Source of the DNA: a marine gamma proteobacterium HTCC2143
GTDB taxonomy: Bacteria; Pseudomonadota; Gammaproteobacteria; Pseudomonadales; Dasaniaceae
Direction of reading: 5' to 3'
DNA: 64,000 bases
NCBI GenBank assembly: GCA_000169075.1
Contig: AAVT01000008.1
Location: forward strand, 62,001-126,000
In this document: positions 26,716 to 35,082 of the stretch, piece after piece
Layout of the letters: each line of letters opens with the position of its first letter
How positions within the stretch are numbered: position 1 is the first letter of the stretch
The notes under the pieces: model-generated
Told to the model about the DNA's origin: nothing
Database searches by the model: none
Seen by the model: the letters and a program-made list of their open reading frames with translations, nothing else
Program-made: the position numbers and the translations under genes

Positions 26716-27795
26716 TCACTGGCATTCAAAGCTCGGCAAACCGGTCTGTGCATCAAAGAGCGTATTAACAACGCAGCCCCCCCCCTGAGCTTTGCCATGA
26801 TAAAGTGCGCGGTCGGCTAATTGGATGGTGCCTTCTGGACTTTCGATCGCATCTCCCGCCAAACTCACCACGCCCAGTGTCAGGCTCAGCTGATTACTAA
26901 AACCAACGGGTGATTTTCTGTTTTGCATCTGTCTTCGTATTTTATCGGCAATGTCGCAGGCGGCTGACGAATCTGTGTTCGGCAAAATTAAAATAAACTC
27001 ATCGCCTCCAAAGCGTCCCGCCACATCAACAGAACGCATGGCAAAAGAGGTGATCACGTTTGCTACCATCACTAAGCACTCGTCACCAGCCCGATGGCCA
27101 TTCGAGTCGTTGTAACGCTTGAAATGGTCGACATCAATTAAGATCAGCGATAACCAGCCACCAGAGCGCCCAGCCCTTTTCACCTCGTCCTCTAAGGCTT
27201 CTGTAATCTTCCTTCGGTTAGCCAGACCCGTTAAAAAATCGGTGTTGGCATTACGCAAGTTTTCCTCGGCAAACTCATTCGATTTTCGAGCAAAATCCCA
27301 CACGATCCAGCTAGTCACAAGGCAACAACATAGAAGCACGCTAAAATCACTAATTAGCGTACCCGTCTCACCTAATAATATGTCAGCGGTTAGTCCAAAA
27401 TACTGTGAAAGTGCCAGCACCGATAACGATAATACAATTGCCAGCAGCCCGATCAATCCCGCCCGGCGGTCGAGCAGTAACACTGACAATACCGGCAGCA
27501 TAGGTGCTAAATAGACGATAGGGCCTCTGAACGCGCCCGTTCTGAAACCTGCAGCCGTAAATCCAACGTATAAAGATATGACAATAAGCTGAGCTGCTTT
27601 TTTCGGAGAACCACCGCTTTGTAGATACAGACCATTGAGCGCTAAGATGACCGCTAATATCAAGCCAACTCTTGGGGGATTTGTGCCTCCCAGAGCAAAA
27701 TACTTAGCCATTGTCCCTGCGACAATCACCGAAAAAATCAGCACATTAACCGTTGCGACGAGTGTCTTGCGATTCAGGTTATTAGGGCTTGCCAT
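26716..27795 (-). CDS. Membrane-bound diguanylate cyclase (GGDEF)
   Basis: Protein of about 359 residues that should make cyclic di-GMP. The N-terminal half has about six hydrophobic helices (residues 10-180), a MASE-like sensor region with no recognised ligand. The GGDEF domain begins NANTDFLTGLANRRK and contains the intact catalytic GRFGGDEF. An RxxD inhibitory site (RSVD) lies five residues before it, so product inhibition is likely. ATG at 27795 is chosen; a TTG at 27843 gives a longer, less convincing N-terminus, and neither has a strong ribosome site. It is divergent from the PEP-CTERM gene, sharing a 450-base regulatory region. It is one possible partner of the PilZ/YcgR gene at 44531-45271. 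Confidence 0.88.
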   Translation of the reverse strand: MASPNNLNRKTLVATVNVLIFSVIVAGTMAKYFALGGTNPPRVGLILAVILALNGLYLQSGGSPKKAAQLIVISLYVGFTAAGFRTGAFRGPIVYLAPMLPVLSVLLLDRRAGLIGLLAIVLSLSVLALSQYFGLTADILLGETGTLISDFSVLLCCCLVTSWIVWDFARKSNEFAEENLRNANTDFLTGLANRRKITEALEDEVKRAGRSGGWLSLILIDVDHFKRYNDSNGHRAGDECLVMVANVITSFAMRSVDVAGRFGGDEFILILPNTDSSAACDIADKIRRQMQNRKSPVGFSNQLSLTLGVVSLAGDAIESPEGTIQLADRALYHGKAQGGGCVVNTLFDAQTGLPSFECQ

Positions 27796-27931
27796 TGCGT
27801 GTCGATACCAACCATTAATAATGAACGATAAGATGCAGGACAAAGTCTACACGCTTTTGGCGCGTAGTCTATTACCTGAGGGATAGGTTTCTCGGCGGAT
27901 TAAGAGCCGTTTAATCCCGTTTCGAGCGAGG

Positions 27932-27953
27932 TTTGTCGGAAAACTTTACACTC
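27932..27953 (+). promoter_or_regulatory. Upstream repeat element, copy 1
   Basis: TTTGTCGGAAAACTTTACAC plus two bases. It matches copy 2 (28056) at 17 of the first 20 positions, with 124 bases between them. On the other strand it reads TGTAAAG-TTTTCCGACA. The position, about 215 bases ahead of a sigma-54-like promoter, suits binding by an NtrC-type activator such as PrsR of PEP-CTERM/exosortase systems. Confidence 0.45.
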
Positions 27954-28055
27954 GTGCATTGCCGAAATACCTAGATTGTCCGTGAAAACTTGAAATATCG
28001 TAAAAATTATCAGCCATACCTGTTTTATGTCGATTTGACTGTTTCGGACGGAGAT

Positions 28056-28076
28056 TTTGTCGAAAAATCTTACACA
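28056..28076 (+). promoter_or_regulatory. Upstream repeat element, copy 2
   Basis: TTTGTCGAAAAATCTTACAC plus one base, a near copy of the element at 27932, located about 90 bases before the sigma-54-like promoter. Both copies share TTTGTCG, the A-run and TTACAC. Confidence 0.45.
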
Positions 28077-28146
28077 TTGAGATAGAAACTATCATTTAAT
28101 TTCTGCAAAAAACCATAACCTATTGATTTATATAACAATAATAAAG

Positions 28147-28163
28147 TTGGCCTAAAAAGTGCT
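28147..28163 (+). promoter_or_regulatory. Sigma-54-like (-24/-12) promoter
   Basis: TTGGCCTAAAAAGTGCT has the invariant GG (28149-28150) and GC (28161-28162) separated by ten bases, as in RpoN promoters. Transcription would begin near 28175, leaving a 70-base leader before the ATG at 28249. It agrees with established RpoN/PrsR control of PEP-CTERM genes in Zoogloea-type bacteria. Confidence 0.55.
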
Positions 28164-28248
28164 AATAGTAGAGGACCGAGCTGTATTAATGTTTACAACC
28201 GGGATTTTTTTAGCAACTGTTAATTACCAACAAGGAAGGGAAAGCCCT

Positions 28249-28875
28249 ATGAAATTTTTAACATCAATTGCAGCAGTGGCATTGACGGTCGGATCAGCCG
28301 CTACATTTGCAGTACCATTAACACCAATCAATTTCATGTCTAACGACAGTGATGATACGTGCTCCACCTCCTGCGAGACTCCAACGCCACTCCCTGGCAC
28401 TTACGTCGATCCAGCTAGCAATTGGCAGTTAACGGGAGCTCAGTGGCTTTTCGCTAGCGATAGCTGGCAGGTGCTAGGCGAGTGGTCAGCGCTCGAGACG
28501 GACCTGAGTAACACCGGCAATAACGATTATGTTGAGTCGTTGTTCGTCTCTTACGACGACCAGCTTAAAATACAAGTCGGCAGTGATAGCAGCAGTTGGG
28601 ACGTTATCTTCGCGTCCACATCAGCCATTGATAGAGCGTGGACGCAAGTCATTGACATCATTAGCATTACCGGTGCCTTTTATGTTGGTCCAACTGAAAG
28701 TCTAAGGTTCCTCGTAAATAATACTGGCTATGATTTAAACAACCCAGGTAATGGCGGTCCTACTGGCGTGATCTGGAAAGGCGCTGCCAATGTCCCTGAG
28801 CCCGGCTCATTAGCACTTCTTGGTTTAGGCCTGGTTGGTTTGGGATTTGCCCGCAAAAAAACAAAAGCGGCGTAG
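28249..28875 (+). CDS. PEP-CTERM sorting-domain protein
   Basis: Exported protein of 208 residues. It has an N-terminal signal peptide (about 1-22, ending ATFAVP) and a C-terminal sorting tail: the PEP motif (VPEPGSLALLGLGLVGLGF), a hydrophobic helix and the basic end ARKKTKAA. Such tails are cut by an exosortase (EpsH/XrtA type), and the mature proteins usually join extracellular polymer or biofilm matrix. The middle is acidic and strand-rich with two close cysteines (CSTSC) and no known domain. ATG at 28249 follows GGAAGGG. A strong terminator follows. The exosortase itself is not in the window. Confidence 0.9.
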   Translation: MKFLTSIAAVALTVGSAATFAVPLTPINFMSNDSDDTCSTSCETPTPLPGTYVDPASNWQLTGAQWLFASDSWQVLGEWSALETDLSNTGNNDYVESLFVSYDDQLKIQVGSDSSSWDVIFASTSAIDRAWTQVIDIISITGAFYVGPTESLRFLVNNTGYDLNNPGNGGPTGVIWKGAANVPEPGSLALLGLGLVGLGFARKKTKAA

Positions 28876-28917
28876 TTCTTAGGCGCGACTTGCGGTCTTG
28901 CTGCAGGACTCAGTGAT

Positions 28918-28956
28918 AAAAAAAGGCCAGTCAGATAATTCTGACGGGCCTTTTTT
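28918..28956 (+). terminator. Rho-independent terminator after the PEP-CTERM gene
   Basis: A-run and GGCC at 28919-28928 pair with GGCC and T-run at 28947-28956; the inner GTCAGA pairs with TCTGAC across a TAAT loop, with one A/G mismatch between. A T-rich tail (TTTTTTCTTTT) follows, giving a classical bidirectional-looking terminator. Confidence 0.85.
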
Positions 28957-29095
28957 CTTTTAACAACAATAATCAATAGCGCTGTAGCCGTCTGACGCAA
29001 ACTAGCCGTCGTTTATTGAATCATTTAAACGATAAGCCGATTACCACAACCCCATTGGCTTAAAAAACCGGCTCATCTTTGCATAGCCGAATCCT

Positions 29096-30502
29096 TTAAC
29101 TAGCAGGGAAACCTGCGAGCTGATCAAATTGAAACACCCCTTCCATCGCATGCATTGCCCGTAACACGCTGAGATCTTCACGCTGACGTCCAATCACCTG
29201 CAACGCGATGGGTAAACCAGCGGCCGTGGTATCGATGGGAACAACGCCCGCCGGATTACGGGTCATATTAATACCCATAGTAAAGGCCACCCAAGACGGT
29301 GTTTCCAGCCCATTGACCACACCGTCGGCATCCAATTTAGGCGTATGACCGCAGGTTGCCGGGGTTAAAATCAATGGCGCCTGAGCAAAGGCGGTCTCTA
29401 ATTGGTAATTCATCCGATGGCAGGCATCAATCGCTGATGCGTAGTCCGGACCGCTCATCTTGTTCATACCCATCTCAATCATGACGCGTAACTGCGGGTC
29501 GATTTGCTCCCAACTGTCGGTGCCTTTCAAGTGTTGCTGAGCCCGCGCTCGGGCGCAGGTCCAAAAAACCAGCCATTCCCGCACCGGGTCTTCGGTCCAA
29601 ATGGCATCATTCTCAATCACATTCACACCCGCCTGCTGCAACTTGGCGATAGCCTGCTCGCAGCGTATGAGTATTTCCTTGTCGACATCGGCAAAGCCCA
29701 TCGTCGGGGACCAGATCACTGTTTTCGGCAACGAGGCTGCCTGCACACCCTCAAACCAGTTTTCGGTTTTATCCGGCAGCGCAAAAATGTCAGTTTTTAG
29801 CTCGCCAACGGTATGGTCTAGCACATAGGCGGTATCCAAGGTCGTCCTCGCCATAGGCCCTTTTACGGTTAGTACACCACTGCCCGGTGGGTTGATGCCA
29901 CCGTTGGGTATTCTACCCTGAGAGGTTTTAATACCGCTTAAACCACAAATCGCCGAGGGAATTCGAATAGAACCGCCGCCATCAGACCCCGTTGCCAAGG
30001 GTATGATTCCCGCTGCTATTGCTGCTGAAGAGCCCCCCGAAGAGCCCCCTGGAGTATAGGCCAGATTCCACGGGTTCCGGGTAGCACCAAAAGGAATATT
30101 GTCGGTCTTGCCTTTGTGTCCAAATTCCGGAGTATTGGTTTTACCCAGCACCACACAGCCCGCCGCTCGCAAGCGATCCACTAATGCCGAGTCGTTTGCC
30201 GCAACATCATCATTAGTGTGCATGGCTGAGCCGTAAGTTGTGACGAAACCCTCGGCATCTTCGAGATCTTTTACCCCGATTGGAATACCGGCCAGCGGTA
30301 AATACTCACCTCGGGCAATCGCGACGTCAACCGCACTCGCCTGAGCAATAGCCTGCTCCGCATTAACCGCGCAAAAACTATTGATTTCACCGTCAAGGCG
30401 ATCAATATTATCAAGCGCCTGACGGGTTAATTCTGTTGCTGATAAAACCTTGTTCCGAACTTGAGCTGCGAGTTCTATCACCGTTGTTTTTCTGAAATCC
30501 AT
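29096..30502 (-). CDS. Amidase (amidase signature family)
   Basis: Amidase-signature hydrolase of 468 residues, cutting amide bonds of unknown substrates. The Ser-cisSer-Lys triad is present: Lys78 in GIPIGVKD, the GGSSGGSS loop at 152-159, and the nucleophile Ser178 in GSDGGGSIRIP. The C-terminal part (IPIDTTAAGLPIALQVIG) is also standard. It is longer than a fragment and shorter than GatA-plus fusions, so it is a stand-alone amidase, not a GatCAB subunit. The ATG is preceded by GAGAAGAGG. The thioesterase gene lies 58 bases upstream on the same strand, so they may be co-transcribed. Confidence 0.9.
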   Translation of the reverse strand: MDFRKTTVIELAAQVRNKVLSATELTRQALDNIDRLDGEINSFCAVNAEQAIAQASAVDVAIARGEYLPLAGIPIGVKDLEDAEGFVTTYGSAMHTNDDVAANDSALVDRLRAAGCVVLGKTNTPEFGHKGKTDNIPFGATRNPWNLAYTPGGSSGGSSAAIAAGIIPLATGSDGGGSIRIPSAICGLSGIKTSQGRIPNGGINPPGSGVLTVKGPMARTTLDTAYVLDHTVGELKTDIFALPDKTENWFEGVQAASLPKTVIWSPTMGFADVDKEILIRCEQAIAKLQQAGVNVIENDAIWTEDPVREWLVFWTCARARAQQHLKGTDSWEQIDPQLRVMIEMGMNKMSGPDYASAIDACHRMNYQLETAFAQAPLILTPATCGHTPKLDADGVVNGLETPSWVAFTMGINMTRNPAGVVPIDTTAAGLPIALQVIGRQREDLSVLRAMHAMEGVFQFDQLAGFPAS

Positions 30503-30560
30503 TACTTTATCCTCTTCTCAGGTTACGATTATCGGCCTGTCGTTGCTTGAAGTACTCTAA

Positions 30561-31004
30561 TTAGCCTTCGTTCAACTGAGCACCTTCTCGGCCCCGCAAT
30601 AAGTCAATCAACTCGACGGGGAGCGGCACAGATTTACCGCTGCTCTGGTCAGTGTTTACCCAAACCACTTCACCACTGTTGCGCAGTTGATCAGAGCCTT
30701 TGCCATAAATCTCCAGCGCTAACGACAGACTCGATCGACCAATTCTTGCCGCTCGCACAAAAACCTCAATGTCTTCATCAAATAAGACCGGCGCTTTATA
30801 ATCAACAACAGTGCGGACCGTATGAAAATCGTTACCGGTTCTTGCTAACTCCCCTAGGTAGTCAAACGGCAGTTCCCGAAAATATTCAGTAATCGCGGTA
30901 TCGAAAAATGTCAGATAATGCGCATTAAAAACGACACCCTGTCCGTCTATTTCGGAATATCTGATACGAAAGGGATAGAAAAAACTAAAGTCGTGTTTGG
31001 CCAC
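30561..31004 (-). CDS. Hotdog-fold acyl-CoA thioesterase (YbgC/4HBT-like)
   Basis: Protein of 147 residues with the 4-hydroxybenzoyl-CoA thioesterase hotdog fold. The active-site motif SEIDGQGVVFNAHYLTFFD has the conserved Asp and His-Tyr of the YbgC group; the following EYFRELP and central helix fit. It should hydrolyse an acyl-CoA in the cytosol. The start is GTG with GAGAG six bases upstream. It is transcribed with the amidase and away from the helicase gene. Confidence 0.87.
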   Translation of the reverse strand: MAKHDFSFFYPFRIRYSEIDGQGVVFNAHYLTFFDTAITEYFRELPFDYLGELARTGNDFHTVRTVVDYKAPVLFDEDIEVFVRAARIGRSSLSLALEIYGKGSDQLRNSGEVVWVNTDQSSGKSVPLPVELIDLLRGREGAQLNEG

Positions 31005-31256
31005 AAAGTACTCTCTTTATTAGGTTATCTAGATCCACCCTAGTATAGAAAGAACAGACGGCGACTGTATAGTTTGATTTTCATCGTGATCAATACCGGT
31101 AGTGGCCTTAACACAACTAATCTAGGTTACTGCCACAGCCAACTTTCACACTGGTGAAGAAAATGACGGCTTCCAGATTCAATTGCCGCTATTATCTCCA
31201 TACCCACACATTTAGTATTATTAGCCTTTAGTTGAACCAGCGACCTGAGACGACCC

Positions 31257-32582
31257 ATGACATTTTCCACACTTGGATTGAGCGATCCACTTTTACAGGC
31301 GGTTGAAGAGCTTGGTTATACAAAACCTACCGCTATTCAGGAACAAACGATTCCCACCATTCTAGCAGGCCGTGATCTCCTTGCGGCCTCTCAGACAGGT
31401 ACAGGGAAAACCGCGAGCTTTATACTACCGGTACTGCAAAAGTTGACTGGCGAGCGCAAACGCCGAGCCAAGCGGCTCCGAGCATTGGTGCTGGTGCCTA
31501 CTCGAGAACTAGCCATTCAAGTTGAGAACACTATTCATCAATACGGCAAATACTTGAGCCTCCGCTCAATGGTGATGGTCGGTGGCGTTGACGCAGCACC
31601 CCAAAAGCAGGGACTGATCGATGGGCTTGATATTCTGGTTGCCACACCGGGGCGATTACTGGATATGGCGCACCAGCGCGCGTTGTACTTTGATGAGCTG
31701 GAGGTATTGATTCTGGACGAAGCCGACAGAATGCTCGACATGGGCTTTATTGGCGATATCAATAAAATTATTGAGCGCCTGCCCACACAACGACAGAACT
31801 TACTGTTTTCAGCCACCCTGTCTGACGAAATACGATTGTTGGCAAAAACAGCGATTAATGACCCGATTGAAATATCGATCAATGCCACTAACGCCACTGC
31901 ACCAAAAATTTCCCAGTGGTTAATCACCGTTGATAAAGACAGTAAGTCCGCCTTGCTAAGTCATTTGATTAAGGAAAATCAATGGACGCAAGCACTGATC
32001 TTTATTCGCACAAAACACGGTGCTGCGAAATTAGTGAGTCAGCTGGAAAAACGGGGTATCAAAGCCGAAGCAATTCACAGCGGAAGAAGCCAAGCTGTTC
32101 GCACCCAATTACTGGCCGACTTCAAGTCCGGCAACATTAGTTTACTAGTGGCCACCGGTATTGCTGCCCGCGGTATCGACATTGATGACCTCGATCGTGT
32201 TGTTAATTATGACTTGCCAGACGATGATGATGACTACATTCATCGAATCGGTCGCACCGGTCGCGCCGGCGCTATCGGTGAAGCGGTGTCATTGGTATCC
32301 AGAGATGATTTCAAGCGCCTATGCGCCATCGAGCGCCGCCTGAATCAACTCATCGAAAGACGAATTATTGATGGATTTATTGCTGCCAAAGAAGTGCCTG
32401 TTTCGGTCTTAAATCATGTCGGGAAAAAACCAGAAAAAAAAGTCGCTATCGCCACGCAAAAAAAACAAGCATCAAAGAAAAATGATCGAGCCAAATCAAG
32501 CGGCCATAAAAAATCATCCCGCGGCCCTGAGATCGAAAAAGCCAATCCCTGGAGCCAATGGTTTGAAAAAAACAAAAAATAA
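31257..32582 (+). CDS. DEAD-box RNA helicase (RhlE-like)
   Basis: ATP-dependent RNA helicase of 441 residues. Motifs in order: Q motif GYTKPTAIQEQTIP, Walker A AASQTGTGKT, PTRELAIQ, TPGRL, DEAD (LDEADRMLDMGF), SATL, then in the second domain ATGIAARGIDIDDLDRVVNYDLP and HRIGRTGRAG. A lysine-rich tail of about 60 residues (KKPEKKVAIATQKKQASKK) should bind RNA. The layout and the downstream basic tail suit RhlE, which acts in ribosome maturation and RNA turnover, but RhlB/SrmB-type roles are not excluded. A perfect hairpin terminator follows. Confidence 0.92.
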   Translation: MTFSTLGLSDPLLQAVEELGYTKPTAIQEQTIPTILAGRDLLAASQTGTGKTASFILPVLQKLTGERKRRAKRLRALVLVPTRELAIQVENTIHQYGKYLSLRSMVMVGGVDAAPQKQGLIDGLDILVATPGRLLDMAHQRALYFDELEVLILDEADRMLDMGFIGDINKIIERLPTQRQNLLFSATLSDEIRLLAKTAINDPIEISINATNATAPKISQWLITVDKDSKSALLSHLIKENQWTQALIFIRTKHGAAKLVSQLEKRGIKAEAIHSGRSQAVRTQLLADFKSGNISLLVATGIAARGIDIDDLDRVVNYDLPDDDDDYIHRIGRTGRAGAIGEAVSLVSRDDFKRLCAIERRLNQLIERRIIDGFIAAKEVPVSVLNHVGKKPEKKVAIATQKKQASKKNDRAKSSGHKKSSRGPEIEKANPWSQWFEKNKK

Positions 32583-32602
32583 TACGCTTTAACTCCATGA
32601 TG

Positions 32603-32635
32603 CATCGATAAAAAAGTGCGAATTTTTTATCGATG
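32603..32635 (+). terminator. Terminator-like perfect hairpin after the helicase gene
   Basis: CATCGATAAAAAA (32603-32615) and TTTTTTATCGATG (32623-32635) form a perfect 13-base stem with a seven-base loop. The T-run is inside the 3' arm, the same design as the hairpin at 10588-10620. Confidence 0.65.
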
Positions 32636-32817
32636 TCTCGCTGCGACGCCTCAAACATCAGCGCAAGGGGTTTCCGTCATATGAGTGAAAGTCTTGATCT
32701 TTTCGACCATCAGCCTCCACTAGAAACACGAAAAAGTAACTCCGTGGCAATATGTAAATAGAACCTAGCAATACCAGTAATGATAGCGAACGACTGATAA
32801 TTAAAGGGATTACTGTT

Positions 32818-34140
32818 ATGAATGATTTTTTGCAGCACGCTCACTCAATAGACACTTTTCTGTCTCGTCAGCGAAGTCATACCGAAGCGGGAACCGCCTG
32901 GAAAAGAACTCCCACAGGAAAACCCAGTCATTCTTTTTATCATGGCTCTGCCGGCGTAATGGTGTATTACATCGAACTCTATCTTGCCACGGACAACACC
33001 GATTATTTATCCACCGCCATATCAGCCGGCGATAACTTACTCGCCTACGTCAACCAAAAGGCCAGCGCGGAAGAATTCATCACCATAGGTTTTTATTCCG
33101 GCTGGCCTGGGCTGGTTTATACGCTGACTGAGTTGTTCAAAGTGAGCCATGAACCCCGCTTTAAAAATGGTGCTATCACCGCACTCAATCGTATCACCGC
33201 ACAAGCCAGCAATATCGGTGCGGGGATTGGCTGGATCGAACCTATTCCTTTCTCTGATATTACGGGTATTATCGGTACCCGCGAAGTTATCGACTTATCG
33301 GTGGGCTCTGCGGGGGTTGGTATTATTTATCTGTATGCATACAGAGAAGGGCTGCTGTCCGATCTTGAGCTGGCGAGGAAAACCGCCGACCGTTTGTTGG
33401 AGGTTGCCGAACCGACAGAGGACGGATTACGCTGGTTAATGATGGTCGATATGGCGTTTCCGTTTACCGCGCCCAACTTCGCTCACGGAGGTGCTGGTGT
33501 GGGTTATTTTCTTGCCGACCTCTACAAAGAGACCGGTGACAGCCGCTATCTTGAGGCCGCGATCAGTGCCGCAGATTATGTAAAGTCGCGAAGTGTTGTT
33601 CAACAACAAGGGCATCTTGTCTGCCACAACGAAGAACAACAACCGCCGACACTGTTTTATCTCGGCGTATGTCATGGGCCTGCCGGTACCGGCCGCTTCA
33701 TGTATTTGCTTTATAACATCACCGGTGACGACGATTATTTCGATTGGATAACCGCTAACTTTTTGGGATTGCTAAGTACCGGAGCGCCAGAACAGCGCTG
33801 TAAGGGACTCTGGAATAACCACGGACAGTGCTGTGGCGACGCAGGTATCGGCGACTACGCGCTGTTTTTGTATCACGAGACAAGCAACCAACACTATCTC
33901 GACTATGCCTTACGGACCGCTAGGGAGCTAATAAATACAGCAGATAGTGATCAGGGCTTGAGCTGGAACATGGCCGAGCACCGTGGCCGTCCTGAGTTTG
34001 TTGAACGTCAAACAGGCTATATGCAAGGGGCCGCGGGCATTGGCAGTTTCATGCTACATTTAGCCACCGTTCTTGAGCACAAGCCGGTAAAATTGCTATT
34101 GCCCGAAACGCCTTTTAGTTACACCGCGAACGGCGTTTAG
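32818..34140 (+). CDS. Stand-alone LanC-like zinc enzyme (CCG type)
   Basis: Protein of 440 residues with the alpha-toroid fold of lanthionine synthetase C. Repeated Gly-rich turns (GSAG 43, GSAG 163, GGAG 224, GPAG 287, GDAG 340, GAAG 404) mark the toroid. Putative active-site residues are present: Asp159 (VIDLSVG), His223 (FAHGGAG), and zinc ligands Cys285 in VCHGPAG and Cys338-Cys339 in CCGDAG. LanC enzymes usually have CHG at the last site; CCG, giving three Cys ligands, is known from ProcM-type synthetases. LanC enzymes add peptide cysteines, and LanC-like proteins glutathione, to dehydroamino acids. No LanB, LanM dehydratase or precursor peptide is nearby, so the substrate is open. AAGGGA precedes the ATG. 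Confidence 0.85.
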   Translation: MNDFLQHAHSIDTFLSRQRSHTEAGTAWKRTPTGKPSHSFYHGSAGVMVYYIELYLATDNTDYLSTAISAGDNLLAYVNQKASAEEFITIGFYSGWPGLVYTLTELFKVSHEPRFKNGAITALNRITAQASNIGAGIGWIEPIPFSDITGIIGTREVIDLSVGSAGVGIIYLYAYREGLLSDLELARKTADRLLEVAEPTEDGLRWLMMVDMAFPFTAPNFAHGGAGVGYFLADLYKETGDSRYLEAAISAADYVKSRSVVQQQGHLVCHNEEQQPPTLFYLGVCHGPAGTGRFMYLLYNITGDDDYFDWITANFLGLLSTGAPEQRCKGLWNNHGQCCGDAGIGDYALFLYHETSNQHYLDYALRTARELINTADSDQGLSWNMAEHRGRPEFVERQTGYMQGAAGIGSFMLHLATVLEHKPVKLLLPETPFSYTANGV

Positions 34141-34269
34141 CCGAAGCTATTAAGTATTAAGCAGTGAGCATTAGGCACCATATTCTCTAAGTCTTTGCCT
34201 TCCATACCTGAGACTGGGCGCCTTTGTCGCTGCTAATAATCCCACTTCTTACTAATATGCACCCTAAGG

Positions 34270-35034
34270 TTAGTGGTTCCACCATGCCAGATCTGAATAA
34301 GATCTCATGTCCAACTCATGTGTCCACACTGATCGATGTTGCTGAGCGATATGAAAATAGGTTTCTGCAATTTTCTCGGGCAGCATTAAACCATCATTGT
34401 CCATGCCCCGTGACTCGCGCAACTGCTGAAATTTTTCGGCGCCCAACATTTTTCCCAGCGTATCGGGTGCATCCACGGCGCCATCAATAACTATGTGTGC
34501 CACGTGTATACCTTTTGGACCAAATTCAGCATTCAACGATTGGCAAAGCATCCGTCGCCCGCCCATGGCCGCTGCATGAGAATGTTGCCCTTTGTTGCCA
34601 CGTACAGCTGCCGTAGCCGATGTCACCAAAATCACGCCTTTGCCACGCGCTTCCATTAACGGACAAACCGTCGACGCCAAACGAAACAGCCCAAAAGTGG
34701 CCATACGCCAGCCCATCTCAAAGGCTTTATAGGTCGTATCTTGCAACAATCTGTCGCCAATTTGCGCGCCCAAATTAAACAATACAACTTCAATAGGGCC
34801 GATATCTGCCTCAATAGACGCCACCATATTTTCAATGCTGTCAGGCTCAACCGCATTCAGTAAAAACCCGGAGGCTGATCCCCCTGCCTTCGTAATATCA
34901 TCAACCAACTTGCCTAAACCCTGCTGATCACTGCGACGACACAAAACCGCATGATAACCTGCGTCGGCAAATCGCTTGCCGACGGTTCCGCCAATACCGG
35001 CGCCTGCGCCGACAACTAAACAAACTGGTTTCAT
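34270..35034 (-). CDS. SDR-family protein with degenerate active site
   Basis: Protein of 254 residues with the short-chain dehydrogenase fold. The N-terminal glycine motif VVGAGAGIGGTVGKRF is recognisable, and FNLGA (84-90) takes the place of NNAG. The catalytic Ser139 region (LVTSATAAV) is present, but alignment to the conserved QSLNAEFGPKGIHVAHI helix places HAAAM (153-157) where YxxxK should be, so both the catalytic Tyr and Lys are missing. It may bind nucleotide without classical SDR chemistry, or use another mechanism. GGGGA lies seven bases before the ATG. It is read with the M20 peptidase gene upstream (48 bases). Confidence 0.82.
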   Translation of the reverse strand: MKPVCLVVGAGAGIGGTVGKRFADAGYHAVLCRRSDQQGLGKLVDDITKAGGSASGFLLNAVEPDSIENMVASIEADIGPIEVVLFNLGAQIGDRLLQDTTYKAFEMGWRMATFGLFRLASTVCPLMEARGKGVILVTSATAAVRGNKGQHSHAAAMGGRRMLCQSLNAEFGPKGIHVAHIVIDGAVDAPDTLGKMLGAEKFQQLRESRGMDNDGLMLPEKIAETYFHIAQQHRSVWTHELDMRSYSDLAWWNH

Positions 35035-35082
35035 ATTTTTATCCCCTATTTTACTGACTGGACTGCTGCGTGCTGGCTTGCC

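Larger units (their letters stand above)
27796..28248. other. Regulatory region between diguanylate cyclase and PEP-CTERM genes
   Basis: About 450 bases without a gene. It contains two related 20-base elements (27932-27953 and 28056-28076) and a sigma-54-like promoter (28147-28163), all annotated separately and all oriented toward the PEP-CTERM gene. No small ORF or terminator is convincing. Confidence 0.6.

Noticed and set aside
29096..30502. GatA subunit of Glu-tRNA amidotransferase
   Set aside because: No gatB or gatC neighbours, and the C-terminal half fits stand-alone amidases.
32818..34140. Lanthipeptide biosynthetic cluster
   Set aside because: Only the LanC-like gene is present; no dehydratase, precursor peptide, protease or exporter lies within reach.
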